Shown here: positions 16,312 through 26,928 of the stretch, in pieces | Numbering within the stretch: position 1 is the stretch's first letter | How the letters are laid out: every line of letters starts with the position of its first letter | NCBI RefSeq assembly: GCF_000024925.1 | Contig: NC_013521.1 | Coordinates: 930,001 to 994,000, forward strand | Direction: 5' to 3' | Source: Sanguibacter keddieii DSM 10542 | GTDB lineage: Bacteria; Actinomycetota; Actinomycetes; Actinomycetales; Cellulomonadaceae | DNA length: 64,000 bases | Position numbers and translations under genes: made by a program | The notes under the pieces: model-generated | What the model was told of the DNA's origin: nothing | The model's input: the letters and a program-made list of their open reading frames with translations, nothing else | Database searches by the model: none

Positions 16312-17064
16312 ATGAGCGACCAGCACCTGCACCACCGTCCTGACACCGGCGAGACCGTGCCGACGGGCGACATCAACGAGGCCGTCCGCTACACCATGTG
16401 GTCCGTCTTCTCGACGGTCCAGACCCTGCCGACCGACGCCGACGAGCGCGCCGGGCTGGTCGACGCGGCGCTCGCCGCCGTGGGCGGCGAGGACTCGGGT
16501 ATCGACACCGAGCTCACCGTCCGCGGCTGGTACGACGTCGGCGGCCTGCGCTCCGACGCCGACCTCATGGTGTGGTGGCACGGACCCTCGATCGAGTCCG
16601 TGCAGGGCGCCTACCAGCGCCTGCGGGCCTCGGACCTCGGACGTCATCTCGAGCCCGTGTGGTCGAACGTCGGTCTGCACCGCCCGGCCGAGTTCAACCG
16701 CGGGCACGTCCCCGCGTTCATGGCCGACGAGACGCCGGAGAAGTACATCTGCGTGTACCCCTTCGTGCGGTCGTACGAGTGGTACCTGCTGCCCGCCGAC
16801 GAGCGCGCGACCATGCTGCGCGACCACGGCGTCGCGGCCGCGGGCTACAAGGACGTCCGGGCCAACACGGTCCAGGCCTTCGCCCTCGGTGACTACGAGT
16901 GGCTCCTCGCCTTCGAGGCGTCCGACCTCGCCCGCATCGTCGACCTCATGCGCGACCTCCGCGCGACCGAGGCGCGCCTCCACGTCCGCGAAGAGGTCCC
17001 CTTCTTCACCGGACCGCGCACCGACCTGCACGCCTGGGCCGACCGCCAGCCCCTCGGCGACTGA
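16312..17064 (+). CDS. hemQ: HemQ, coproheme decarboxylase (chlorite dismutase family)
   Basis: Oxidatively decarboxylates coproheme to protoheme, the last step of the Gram-positive pathway. The 250-aa protein contains the catalytic Tyr149 region ([13 protein letters not shown]) and the proximal heme ligand His172 ([15 protein letters not shown]). Length and motifs fit the actinobacterial HemQ clade rather than perchlorate-respiration chlorite dismutases. It is probably co-transcribed with the ferrochelatase gene. A 13-bp direct repeat including the stop codon (17052-17064 and 17077-17089) lies at the 3' end, a minor local duplication. Confidence 0.93.
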   Translation: MSDQHLHHRPDTGETVPTGDINEAVRYTMWSVFSTVQTLPTDADERAGLVDAALAAVGGEDSGIDTELTVRGWYDVGGLRSDADLMVWWHGPSIESVQGAYQRLRASDLGRHLEPVWSNVGLHRPAEFNRGHVPAFMADETPEKYICVYPFVRSYEWYLLPADERATMLRDHGVAAAGYKDVRANTVQAFALGDYEWLLAFEASDLARIVDLMRDLRATEARLHVREEVPFFTGPRTDLHAWADRQPLGD

Positions 17065-17098
17065 GAGACGGCGTCGCCTCGGCGACTGACCTCCCCAT

Positions 17099-17160
17099 GA
17101 GGGACGGGGCGCGACGGCGAGGTACCTCCTGAGGTACCTCGCCGCCGCGCCCCGTCCCTC
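17099..17160. terminator. long palindromic hairpin, copy B of a dispersed repeat
   Basis: 30-bp arms (17099-17128 and 17131-17160) with one mismatch, between the convergent hemQ and gdhA genes. The element matches copy A at 7372-7433 in both arm and flank, with paired changes that keep the stem. It would stop transcription from both sides. Confidence 0.8.
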
Positions 17161-17173
17161 GGGGTGGGAGGTG

Positions 17174-18553
17174 TCAGGGGTAGAGGCCGCGGATCTGGTG
17201 CGCCTCGGCGACGCGTCGCACGCCGATGACCAGCGCTGCGTCGCGCAGCGTGATGCCCTGGGCGCGCGAGGTCGCGGCGACCTCGCGGAAGGCCGAGTGC
17301 ATGCGGTCGGCGAGCTTCTGCTCGATCTCGTTGGCGTCCCACCAGTACGTCTGGTTGGACTGGACCCACTCGAAGTACGAGACGACCACACCGCCGGCGT
17401 TGGCGAGGATGTCGGGGACGACCACGACGCCCTTGGCCGCGAGGATCCGGTCGGCGTCTGCGGTGGTCGGGCCGTTGGCGCCCTCGACCACGAACCGGGC
17501 CCGGACGGTCGGGGCGGTCCGGGAGTCCAGGACGCCGTCGATGGCGGCGGGGACGAGCACGTCGACCTCGAGCGCGAGGAGCGTGTCGTTGTCGACGGGG
17601 TCGGCGCCCTCGAAGCCGACGACCGACCCGGTGGCGGCGACGTGGTCGAGGAGGCGCGGGACGTCGATGCCGGCGGCGTTGTGCAGCCCGCCGAACTGGT
17701 CGCTCACGGCGACCACCCGGGCGCCCTCCTCGGCGAAGATCGACGCGGCGTGGGCGCCGACCTTGCCGAAGCCCTGGATCGCGACGGTCGCGCCGGTGAC
17801 CTCCTCGCCGACCTCGGCGAGCGCCGAGATGGTCACGTGCACGACGCCTCGCGAGGTGGCGGTGGCGCGCCCGAGGGAGCCTCCGACGGCGAGCGGCTTG
17901 CCGGTCACGACGCCGGGGATGGTGTAGCCCTGGCTCACGGAGTACGTGTCCATGACCCAGGCCATGGTCTTCTCGCTGGTGCCCATGTCGGGTGCCATGA
18001 TGTCGCGCTCGGGGCCGATCATCGGCATGATCTCGCTGGTGTAGCGACGGGTGACGCGCTCGAGCTCGCGCTCGCTGTAGCCGGCGGGGTCGATGCCGAC
18101 GCCGCCCTTGGCACCGCCGTAGGGCAGGTCGACGACGGCACACTTCCACGTCATGAGCATGGCGAGCGCGCGAACCTCGTCGGCGTCGACGCTCGGGTGG
18201 AACCGCAGCCCGCCCTTGCCCGGCCCGCGCGAGACGTTGTGCTGCACCCGGAAGCCCTTGAACAGCTCGACCCGGCCGTCGTCGCGTCGCAGCGGCACGG
18301 CCACGTTGATCTCGCGGCGGGGCGTGGCGAGCATCTCGTGGAGGCCCTCCTCGTAGCCGAGGATCTCCACGGCACCGGCGAGCTGGCCCAGGGCGTTGGC
18401 CCAGGGGACGGACGCGGTCGCCGGCACGGCGAGGCCTGGCCGTGCGGACGCCACCGGTGGCCTCTCGGGCGAGCTGCTGCCTGGGCGCTGCTCGGGGCTG
18501 TCGTCCTGCTGCTCGGTGTCGTGGGCTGCCGCTGCCGTGTTCTGGGTGGACAT
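17174..18553 (-). CDS. gdhA: glutamate dehydrogenase (Glu/Leu/Phe/Val dehydrogenase family)
   Basis: Interconverts glutamate and 2-oxoglutarate plus ammonia. The 459-aa protein has about 40 extra polar N-terminal residues, then the substrate domain with RGPGKGGLRFHP (109-120) and catalytic Lys149 in LPYGGAKGGV. The nucleotide-binding fold carries GFGKVG (261-266). VVEGANGPTT and NAGGVVVSYFEW complete the family pattern of hexameric enzymes. Cofactor preference is not decided. The start ATG at 18553 has GAGGAG about 10 nt upstream. The gene is monocistronic by its hairpin and its upstream gap. Confidence 0.92.
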   Translation of the reverse strand: MSTQNTAAAAHDTEQQDDSPEQRPGSSSPERPPVASARPGLAVPATASVPWANALGQLAGAVEILGYEEGLHEMLATPRREINVAVPLRRDDGRVELFKGFRVQHNVSRGPGKGGLRFHPSVDADEVRALAMLMTWKCAVVDLPYGGAKGGVGIDPAGYSERELERVTRRYTSEIMPMIGPERDIMAPDMGTSEKTMAWVMDTYSVSQGYTIPGVVTGKPLAVGGSLGRATATSRGVVHVTISALAEVGEEVTGATVAIQGFGKVGAHAASIFAEEGARVVAVSDQFGGLHNAAGIDVPRLLDHVAATGSVVGFEGADPVDNDTLLALEVDVLVPAAIDGVLDSRTAPTVRARFVVEGANGPTTADADRILAAKGVVVVPDILANAGGVVVSYFEWVQSNQTYWWDANEIEQKLADRMHSAFREVAATSRAQGITLRDAALVIGVRRVAEAHQIRGLYP

Positions 18554-18945
18554 CGTCGGTGGTCTCCTCGCTGTCGGTGAGCGCCGTTGTGCGGCACGTC
18601 ACAGACCAACCTACCTGTCAGCCGCACCTTCACGCTCGGGTCTTGTTGCGTCGCGGTTCTGCACACCCGCCCTGAGTCGATCGAGACATTCTCGACCTGA
18701 CTCTAGGCTCACTGTCGCAAAAAAGTGAGAAAATAAAGCGTTTGTCAGTGTCGAATAATCATCCATCCGGCAAGGCTTCGCATTCTGCGGCCTAAGTTGT
18801 GGTGGCTTTCGTCCAAGGTGCATTTGTGCAGCTCTTGCGTAAATAATTGGTTGACATACTGGTTCGCTAAGCTGGTGCGAATTCCACAATATTCACTCCC
18901 AGAACATCTCTTACCCCGAGATGCTGGCAGGCGATGCCAATCGTT
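18554..18945. other. gene-free A+T-rich interval at the left edge of the island
   Basis: No convincing gene. Base composition drops sharply from about 18,690. A two-part hairpin (GAGTC...TCGAGA-CAT-TCTCGA...GACTC, about 18,672-18,701) and a CTCAC/GTGAG hairpin around an A6 tract (about 18,708-18,729) lie here. They may end the leftward metallo-beta-lactamase transcript or belong to the gdhA control region. A TTGACA hexamer at 18,851 lacks a matching -10. Confidence 0.5.
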
Positions 18946-20208
18946 TCAAGGTTGATAGAAGATGGCGAAAGACTCCGTCAAGCGCGAAGGCTCCTCGACC
19001 CCTACGACTTTCGTCGTGGCTCCCGCCTCATTGGCCTCCAGGAGAACTTTCAAATGTGGATGGTCGTAGGCTCCGGAAGCGCTGAATACCAGGGTTGGTC
19101 GGTACCCAGAGCCTCCCCCGAGTCCATCGAGCAAACTGACGTTCCAGTCTAGGTGGGAGCCGTGATGGGCTGGCGCGAAGGTCCCAACCCGCTTCTTCCT
19201 TTCCTTAAAGACTGCATTCACGTGCGCCCTACGGGCCTTTGATCGAAGATTGGCGTCGCCAAGGCCCAAAAACCCCGGGCGATCGCCCGAGACGAAAACA
19301 TCCTCAAAGGGGGGGCATGCTGTGGAACGGCGTGTAAGGGTTGAGCACCATCCCGCCACCGGAGGGCCAGAATAAAGCATGAGAGAACTGAGGTTCCTCG
19401 TGAAGGATCTTCCAACTTTTCGGATCGCGAGCCGATATGCATCCGCTAGGTCGGCCGGTCTAGTCTGCACCAAGCGTGCTATTTCTCTTGAGTCGTGAAG
19501 ATCGACTTCACGTGCGATCGCGCCGGCCTTCACGAGCTCGCCAGCGAAATCCTTCATCACGGAGGTGGATTGTTGCGACTGGGCGTACCGCCATTCCCAG
19601 ACCACGTCGCCGTCTCTTGAGATCGTAGCCAGTTTGGTGGAGATTTCGAGGTCGACATGGGCCGTGGTGTTGCCCTGGTCTGAGTCGATATCTCTGATGG
19701 GCTTCCGCTCTTCGTGCAAGGGCTCGCCAGCATCTCCTTCGTCGCCGCCTTGCGGTTGCGTAGGAGGGATGAAAAAAACCCCCGTGGCGCCGAGTGCACG
19801 TAAGGCGGCATCCGGGTCAGTGATAAAAGATCCATAGAAGGACCCGATTGGGCGCCCAGGTGTTCTGTCTAGAAGTGACCTCGAGTAGAGGAGTAGGCGG
19901 TCCGGTCCTGGAATCATCGGCAGAACAAACTTTGTCACCCGTACCCTTTGGGTAAGCTCTGGAATTCCGGACACATGATCCTCGTCAAAGTGCGAGATGA
20001 ACATGATGTCAACGCCAGCGTCCCGCAGGTCGAGCTGTTTTCCGAACTCGCCGATCTCTCGAGTTAGTGCGGCCCGGTTGGCTGGTCTGTTGATTGACCC
20101 GCAATCGTAGACGTAGACGCTTTGACTCTCATCAGTATCGATAATGCCGCTGTGGAAGAACCCATTGCCCACCGCCCATTGTGTTCGAGATGCGAATAGA
20201 CGCTGCAT
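18946..20208 (-). CDS. ComEC-like metallo-beta-lactamase-fold protein in a low-G+C island
   Basis: A 420-aa soluble protein. The N-terminus has GNGFFHSGII and VYVYDCGS, then the metal motif ISHFDEDH (71-78), where Asp75 replaces the second His of the usual HxHxDH. VSGDRPGFLG supplies the bridging Asp309. APAHHGSH (345-352) and SASGAYDHPH (377-386) match the C-terminal MBL domain of ComEC/Rec2 competence proteins. A charged insert of about 150 residues lies between. Relatives are nucleases or phosphodiesterases. The ATG at 20208 has GGGGAG 6 nt upstream. Codon use is much less G+C-rich than its neighbours, indicating recent acquisition. A solitary defence or nuclease role is only a suggestion. 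Confidence 0.75.
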   Translation of the reverse strand: MQRLFASRTQWAVGNGFFHSGIIDTDESQSVYVYDCGSINRPANRAALTREIGEFGKQLDLRDAGVDIMFISHFDEDHVSGIPELTQRVRVTKFVLPMIPGPDRLLLYSRSLLDRTPGRPIGSFYGSFITDPDAALRALGATGVFFIPPTQPQGGDEGDAGEPLHEERKPIRDIDSDQGNTTAHVDLEISTKLATISRDGDVVWEWRYAQSQQSTSVMKDFAGELVKAGAIAREVDLHDSREIARLVQTRPADLADAYRLAIRKVGRSFTRNLSSLMLYSGPPVAGWCSTLTRRSTACPPFEDVFVSGDRPGFLGLGDANLRSKARRAHVNAVFKERKKRVGTFAPAHHGSHLDWNVSLLDGLGGGSGYRPTLVFSASGAYDHPHLKVLLEANEAGATTKVVGVEEPSRLTESFAIFYQP

Positions 20209-20690
20209 TGGTCTCCCCTTGACATTCCGACACCTCGATGCAATTGGCGGAAAGGTGTACGTGGCTTCCGAGTCTCCCTCTCGGCTTGATGAGTACCATA
20301 CATGGTGTGGGGGAATTTTCCTCGAGGGTGAGAGTTTTTCGCCCGCTTGATGGCTGGTGTAGGAGGGAGGTGCGGGTGATGACCATGAGCGCCCGTTGCC
20401 GATGCGAGGGGGTGGCTTCGAGGTCTCGCGCTCTACGAGGCCGGACGTTTAGCTTTGGGTCTAGCGTGAAAATCCTAGAGGACTCTTGACGATGAACGTC
20501 GGCACCCGACTCCAAGCACATCGGGGAAGTCCTGAGATGCTGACGCTGCCCGAAGGCCTCAGGTTGCTACTTGGGGGTTGGCGTGGGTGCCGCTGACACG
20601 GTGCCCGACGTCCCTTTTCGTGGGCGTGCTGTTGGGGCAGATGCGGGCGGAGAACCATAGCCGTGAGACCGAGGAAGGTCGAAGAGCAAT
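20209..20690. other. gene-free interval at the right edge of the island
   Basis: No supportable gene on either strand; open frames here are short, compositionally odd and lack family motifs. It should hold the promoter of the leftward metallo-beta-lactamase gene. A short imperfect palindrome ACCAT-AC-ATGGT lies near 20,294-20,305. I find no tRNA, integrase or direct repeats that would mark an attachment site. Confidence 0.45.
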
Positions 20691-21746
20691 TCAGCTCGAC
20701 GCGCGCTCGACGAGCACCGGGGCGAGCACGAAGTGCCCGTCCTCCTCGATGATCGGCGGTGCGTCGCCGTCACCGCCCACCAGGGTGTCGGGGGAGAGCG
20801 CGCCGAGGGTCACGAGGAGCTCTTCGGTCGCATGCCGCGCCATGCGGACCACGGGGTTGGCGATGGTGGTGAGCGCGGGGACGGTGTCGTCGGCGACGCC
20901 GAGGTCGTCGTAGCCGATGACGGCCACGTCGTCGGGGACGCGGCGGCCGTGGGCCGCGAGGGTCTGGAGCGCGCCGCTGGCCATGAGGTCGGACGCGGCG
21001 AACACGCCGTCGATGGTCGGGTCCTCGGCGAGGACCTGCTCCATGGCTGCGGCGCCCGTCGCGGTGGTGAAGTCGCCGCGGACGACGGGGCCGGGCTCGA
21101 GCCCTGCGGCGCGCACGGCCTCCTCGAAGCCGGCGAGCCGGTCCTCGCCCGAGGTCATGTCGGCAGGTCCGGCGATGTGCGCGATGCGGGTGCAGCCGCG
21201 CCGCAGCAGGTGCTCGGTGGCCATGCGTCCGCCGGCGACGTTGTCGACGTCGACGAACCGCAGCCCCGGGAACGGGTGGAAGGGGCGCCCGACGAACACG
21301 GCGGGCAGCCGGGACGCCTCGATGGCGCCCTCGAGGTCGTCCTTGCGGTGGTGCGAGACGACGATCGCGCCGTCGACGTGGCCGTTCCGCAGGTACTGCG
21401 CGATCCGCCCGGCGGACTCGTCGAGCTTGGCGATGAGCAGCACGAGCTGGAGGTCGGAGTTCTTCAGCACGGAGTTCATGCCGCGCAGCGTCGCCGCGAA
21501 GAAGGGGTCGTTGAGGAACCTCTCGTCGGGCTCGGGGACCACGAGCGCGACGGAGTTGGTGCGGCGGGTGACGAGCGACCGCGCCGCCCGGTTCGGGACG
21601 AACCCGAGCCGGGCGACGGCGTCGTCGACCGCGGCCTGCGCCTCGGAGGAGACCCGCGAACCGCCGTTGATGGCGCGTGACGCGGTCGAGCGTGACACAC
21701 CGGCGGCCAGGGCCACCTCTTCGAGTGTCGGTACCTGCGAGCTCAT
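20691..21746 (-). CDS. cebR: LacI family repressor, CebR/CelR-like
   Basis: A 351-aa repressor with an N-terminal LacI helix-turn-helix (TLEEVALAAGVSRSTASRAI, about 7-26), a hinge helix, and a periplasmic-binding-protein-like sugar domain (GAIVVSHHR, FVGRPF, DVDNVAGGRMATEHL, GVFAASDLMA). It is the last gene of a locus with a GH1 beta-glucosidase and a sugar ABC transporter, and two TGGGA-N4-TCCCA operators lie in front of the binding-protein gene. That is the arrangement and site of Streptomyces CebR and Thermobifida CelR, which are released by cellobiose. The start ATG at 21746 has GAGGAG upstream. Confidence 0.88.
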   Translation of the reverse strand: MSSQVPTLEEVALAAGVSRSTASRAINGGSRVSSEAQAAVDDAVARLGFVPNRAARSLVTRRTNSVALVVPEPDERFLNDPFFAATLRGMNSVLKNSDLQLVLLIAKLDESAGRIAQYLRNGHVDGAIVVSHHRKDDLEGAIEASRLPAVFVGRPFHPFPGLRFVDVDNVAGGRMATEHLLRRGCTRIAHIAGPADMTSGEDRLAGFEEAVRAAGLEPGPVVRGDFTTATGAAAMEQVLAEDPTIDGVFAASDLMASGALQTLAAHGRRVPDDVAVIGYDDLGVADDTVPALTTIANPVVRMARHATEELLVTLGALSPDTLVGGDGDAPPIIEEDGHFVLAPVLVERASS

Positions 21747-21797
21747 CGGATCTCCTCGTGGCCCGTGAGGGCCGTGCTGCGGGTGGGGCTGGGTGCC

Positions 21798-23278
<1,481 letters not shown>

Positions 23279-23282
<4 letters not shown>

Positions 23283-24193
23283 CCCTTGACAGCTCCTTGC
23301 ATGATGCCGGCCACCAGCTGGCGGCCCGCGAAGATGAACACGAAGATCAGCGGCAGCGTCGAGAGCAGCACGCCGGCCATGATGAGCGAGTAGTCCTGGA
23401 AGTAGTTCGCCTGGAGCTGCTGGATCACCATGGGCAGGGTGGGGTTGGACCCGTTGAGGATGATGAACGGCCAGAAGAACGCGGTCCAGCTCCCGATGAA
23501 GGTGAAGAGCGCGAGCATCGCGGCGGCGGGGCGTGCGGCGGGCATGGCCACGTGCCAGAAGGTGCGGATCATCGACGCGCCGTCCACGCGGGCCGCCTCG
23601 ATGAGCTCGAAGGGCAGGGCGTTCTCGAGGTACTGCGTCATCCAGAACACGCCGAAGGCGGTGACCATGCCGGGCACGATCACGGCGATGAGCTTGCCGG
23701 ACCAGCCGATCTCGGACATGACGATGAACAGCGGGACGATGCCGAGCTGGGTCGGGATCGCCATCGTCGCGATGACGAACACGAGCAGCGGTCCGCGGCC
23801 GCGGAAGCGCAGCTTGGCGAAGGAGTAGCCGGCGAGCGTCGAGAAGATCACGACGGACAGCGACTGCAGCACGGCGACGATCAGCGAGTTGAAGAAGCCC
23901 TTCCACAGCGGGATCGCGGAGTCGAACACCCGCTGGAAGTTCTCGAGCAGGTTGCCCTGGGGGATGAGGCTCGGGATCGGGTTCTGCGAGATGGTCAGCT
24001 GGTCGGAGGACCCGAGCAGGAACACGTAGAGCAGCGGGTAGACCGAGACGAGCAGCACGACGGACAGGATGGTGTAGGTGACCCACCCGGGTCGGCGGTC
24101 GGCGCCGCCGACCTTGTTGCGGCGGCGCTTGGCGGCGCTGCGGGCAGCGCCCTTGCCGGCGGTCTGGGCGATGACGGGGACTGAGGTGCTCAT
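23279..24193 (-). CDS. cebG: carbohydrate ABC transporter permease, MalG/CebG-like
   Basis: A 304-aa CUT1-family inner-membrane protein with six predicted membrane segments and the EAA loop EAARVDGASMIRTFWHVAMP, which contacts the ATPase. It pairs with the permease encoded just upstream (ATGA overlap). No ATPase gene is in the locus, so a shared MsiK-type ATPase encoded elsewhere is likely, as in Streptomyces. A basic N-terminal stretch (AAKRRRNK) precedes the first segment. Confidence 0.92.
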
Positions 24194-25329
24194 CGCGTGC
24201 TCCCGGTGGTCGTGGTGCCGTCGTCCGGCAGGTCGTCTGGGTGGTACGTCGTCGTCGGCGGTGCTGCCGGTGCCGCGACCCCGGTGGGGCTCAGCGGCGC
24301 GGCGGGCGCCGGGGGAGTCTGCGGCGCGTCGAGCAGGGCCTTCTTGGCCGAGCGCTTCACGGCCCTCGCCCCGGACGACGAGATGCGCCGGGTGATGAGG
24401 AAGTTGATGATCCCGATGACGACGATGATGACGAAGAGGATCCACGCGACCGCTGCGGCGCGGCCGAAGCTCTTCTGGTTGCCCCAGCCGAGCTCGTAGA
24501 TGTACATGGTGAGCGTCATCCACTGCCGGTCGGCGCCGCCCATTCCCGAGGGGTCGAACATCCGGGGCTCGTCGAAGATCTGCAGACCGCCGATGGTCGA
24601 GGTGATGACGACGAAGATGATGGTGGCGCGCAGCTGCGGCACGGTGATCGAGAAGAACTGGCGCAGGCGGCCGGCCCCGTCGATGATCGCGGCCTCGTAG
24701 AGCTCGCGGGGGACCGCCTGCATGGCGGCCAGGAAGATGAGGGTGTTGTAGCCCGTCCAGCGGAAGTTCACCATGGTCGCGATCGCGAAGTGGCTGGGCA
24801 GGATCTCGGCGTGCCAGCGGACCGGGTCCATGCCGAAGATGTCGAGGACGGCGTTGATCGTGCCGGACTGGTCGGCGAACAGGCGGCCGAAGATGAGGCC
24901 GACGGCGACGGGGGCGACCACGTAGGGCAGCAGCACGCCCATGCGCCAGAAGGTGCGGGCGCGGATGTTGGCGTCGAGGAGGGCCGCGAGCACGATCGCG
25001 ATCATCACCTGCGGGACGGACGAGAGCAGGAAGATCGAGAAGGTGTTGCGCAGCGCCTTCCAGAAGTTCGGCTGCTGGAGCACGTCCGCGTAGTTCTTGA
25101 GGCCCACCATCTCGCCCTGCCCGATGAGCAGGTTCCAGTCGTGGATCGACACCCAGGCGGTGTACACCAGCGGGAAGAGGCCGGTGATCGCGAAGAGCAC
25201 GAAGAACGGCGAGATGTACAGGTAGGGGGAGAGCTTCACATCCCACTTGCCACGCTGCTGGCGGAAGGCGATCCGACGGGGTGTGCGCTCCTCGTCGGTC
25301 GAGGGCTTGGGTGGGGACAGGACAGCCAT
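24190..25329 (-). CDS. cebF: carbohydrate ABC transporter permease, MalF/CebF-like
   Basis: A 379-aa CUT1-family permease with six predicted membrane segments and the EAA loop EAAIIDGAGRLRQFFSITVP. A C-terminal cytoplasmic extension of about 60 residues is rich in Pro, Ala and Thr and is longer than usual. The start ATG at 25329 has GAGGAACCCC upstream. A hairpin lies between this gene and the upstream binding-protein gene, which probably lowers permease expression relative to the lipoprotein. Confidence 0.92.
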   Translation of the reverse strand: MAVLSPPKPSTDEERTPRRIAFRQQRGKWDVKLSPYLYISPFFVLFAITGLFPLVYTAWVSIHDWNLLIGQGEMVGLKNYADVLQQPNFWKALRNTFSIFLLSSVPQVMIAIVLAALLDANIRARTFWRMGVLLPYVVAPVAVGLIFGRLFADQSGTINAVLDIFGMDPVRWHAEILPSHFAIATMVNFRWTGYNTLIFLAAMQAVPRELYEAAIIDGAGRLRQFFSITVPQLRATIIFVVITSTIGGLQIFDEPRMFDPSGMGGADRQWMTLTMYIYELGWGNQKSFGRAAAVAWILFVIIVVIGIINFLITRRISSSGARAVKRSAKKALLDAPQTPPAPAAPLSPTGVAAPAAPPTTTYHPDDLPDDGTTTTGSTR

Positions 25330-25390
25330 GGGGTTCCTCCGGGCGGACGCCGCAGCAGGGCGCGGACGGGCAGTGTGGCGTGAGCGCGCC

Positions 25391-25431
25391 CGGGCGCGCT
25401 GCCAGACCGTGCGGTCTGGTCAGCGGCGCCC
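25391..25431 (-). terminator. intercistronic hairpin between binding protein and permease
   Basis: A core stem CCAGACCG-TG-CGGTCTGG (25402-25419) is extended by G+C-rich flanks with small bulges. It lies within the operon and fits an attenuator or mRNA-stabilising structure that raises the ratio of binding protein to permease. Confidence 0.55.
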
Positions 25432-25468
25432 GGCGCGTTCGTTCAGGCGGTCAGACGCGAGGTCTGGG

Positions 25469-26785
25469 TCAGAAGCCGAGGTTGTTGAAGTCGGAGACCG
25501 CCTGGGTCCACGCCTCGTCCGGCTGCTGCGTCTGCTCGACGTCGACCCGCTTGAGCGCGTCCTGGACGGCCTGGTGGATCGCGAAGTAGTTCTGGCCCTT
25601 GAACGGCGGGACCGGGTTCACCGCGTTGGAGCGGTTGATGAAGATCTGGCCGACCGGGGCGTCGTTGAAGAAGTCGTTCGTGGCCGAGGTGAGGGTCTCG
25701 TCCTCGTAGGCCGCGACCTGGCTCGGGAAGGTGCCCGCGTTGGCGAAGGCCTTGATCTGCTGCTCGGGGGCGGTCAGCCACAGGGCGAGCTTCTTGGCCT
25801 CCTCGACGTTCTTGCCGGCCTTCGGGACGGTCAGGAAGGACCCGCCCCAGTTGCCGCCGCCGCCGGGGAAGACGTCAGCGACGTTCCAGCCGTCGACGCC
25901 GCCAGCGCGCTCCTCGATCGGGCCGGTCATCCAGGCGGGGCAGAGCATCGTGGCGAAGCCGGAGTTCTGGAACGCGGCGTCCCAGTCCGGGGACCACTGG
26001 TCGAGGTGCGCCGAGAGGTCGGGGGCGACCGCGTTGATCGAGTCGTAGATGCCCTTGACCTCGGTGTTGGCCGAGAGGTCCGTGGGCTCGCCCGTGGTGG
26101 GGTCCTCGTAGGCCGCGTCGACCTGGCCGATCATGCCCTGCATGATGGCGAGGCTGGAGTCGTACCAGGCGGTGTCGCTGGCGCCGACGAACTGCTGGCC
26201 CACCTGGAAGTACTCGTCCCAGGTGGCGTCCTCGCCGCCGAGCAGCTCGGCGACCTCGGCGGGGTCGGTCGGCAGACCGGCAGCCTCGAAGAGGTCGGAG
26301 CGGTAGCAGATGGCCGCCGGGCCGATGTCCGTGCCGAGGCCGATGAGCGTGCCGTCGGACGCGGTGCCCTGGGCGAGCTTCCAGTCGACGTACCGGCCCT
26401 CGACCTCGGGGTCGGAGAGGTCGGCGAAGGCGGTCGAGATCATGTCGAGCTCGGGCATCCAGTCGACCTCGATGCCCTCGATGTCGGCGAGGCCGTCACC
26501 GCCGGCGGCGAGCTTGGTCGTGAGGTTCGAGCGGGCGTCCTCGGTCTTGGCGGCCTTCGTGTGCTTGATGACCACGTTGGGGTTGGCGGCCGTGTACTCG
26601 GCGAGCAGCTCGTCGGTGTAGCCGAAGTTGTTGAACGTGGCGATCGTGAGCTCGACCTTGCCGTCGGCGTTGGTCGAGGTGCCTTCGGCGTCGCTGTCGC
26701 TCGAGCAGGCGGAGAGCGCGAGCGCCATGATCGAAGCGCCGGCGACCACCGTGGTCAGGCGGCGCGAACGGGGGTTGCTGAACAT
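25469..26785 (-). CDS. cebE: extracellular sugar-binding lipoprotein, CebE-like
   Basis: A 438-aa family-1 solute-binding protein. Residues 1-27 are a lipoprotein signal with lipobox LSAC, Cys27. The mature domain shows the usual sugar-binding layout (VELTIATFNNFGYTDELLAEY, GLPTDPAEVAELL, TWDEYFQVGQQF, WMTGPIEERAGG). The ATG at 26785 has GAAGGAG 8 nt upstream; an in-frame GTG-region start 7 codons earlier would lie before this site. It delivers cellobiose or cello-oligosaccharides to the two permeases. The specificity is inferred from the operators and the beta-glucosidase. Confidence 0.92.
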   Translation of the reverse strand: MFSNPRSRRLTTVVAGASIMALALSACSSDSDAEGTSTNADGKVELTIATFNNFGYTDELLAEYTAANPNVVIKHTKAAKTEDARSNLTTKLAAGGDGLADIEGIEVDWMPELDMISTAFADLSDPEVEGRYVDWKLAQGTASDGTLIGLGTDIGPAAICYRSDLFEAAGLPTDPAEVAELLGGEDATWDEYFQVGQQFVGASDTAWYDSSLAIMQGMIGQVDAAYEDPTTGEPTDLSANTEVKGIYDSINAVAPDLSAHLDQWSPDWDAAFQNSGFATMLCPAWMTGPIEERAGGVDGWNVADVFPGGGGNWGGSFLTVPKAGKNVEEAKKLALWLTAPEQQIKAFANAGTFPSQVAAYEDETLTSATNDFFNDAPVGQIFINRSNAVNPVPPFKGQNYFAIHQAVQDALKRVDVEQTQQPDEAWTQAVSDFNNLGF

Positions 26786-26901
26786 TCTGCAGACTCCTTC
26801 GTCCACGTGCGGCTGCGGTGCCGCGCGTGCGTGTCAAGGGACGGTCGGGCTCTCCGTGGGTGGGGAGACCGTCGAACCTGCATGTGGAGGGCGCCCGTCG
26901 G

Positions 26902-26915
26902 TGGGAACGCTCCCA
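26902..26915. promoter_or_regulatory. CebR/CelR operator, downstream copy
   Basis: TGGGAACGCTCCCA differs from the published CelR/CebR consensus TGGGAGCGCTCCCA at one base. It lies just downstream of the expected transcription start of the cebE operon, 34 bp from the other copy by centre. Confidence 0.85.
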
Positions 26916-26928
26916 TGCGTCATGGATG

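Noticed and set aside
17052-17089. 13-bp direct repeat at the hemQ end as an attachment site
   Set aside because: The copies are only 25 bp apart with no mobile gene nearby; a small local duplication is simpler.
18611-18889. A 92-codon minus-strand frame at the island edge
   Set aside because: It has no ribosome site or motif and crosses the gdhA upstream region.
20132-20521. A 129-codon minus-strand frame in the island
   Set aside because: It overlaps the start of the metallo-beta-lactamase gene, has no ribosome site and shows no recognisable motif.
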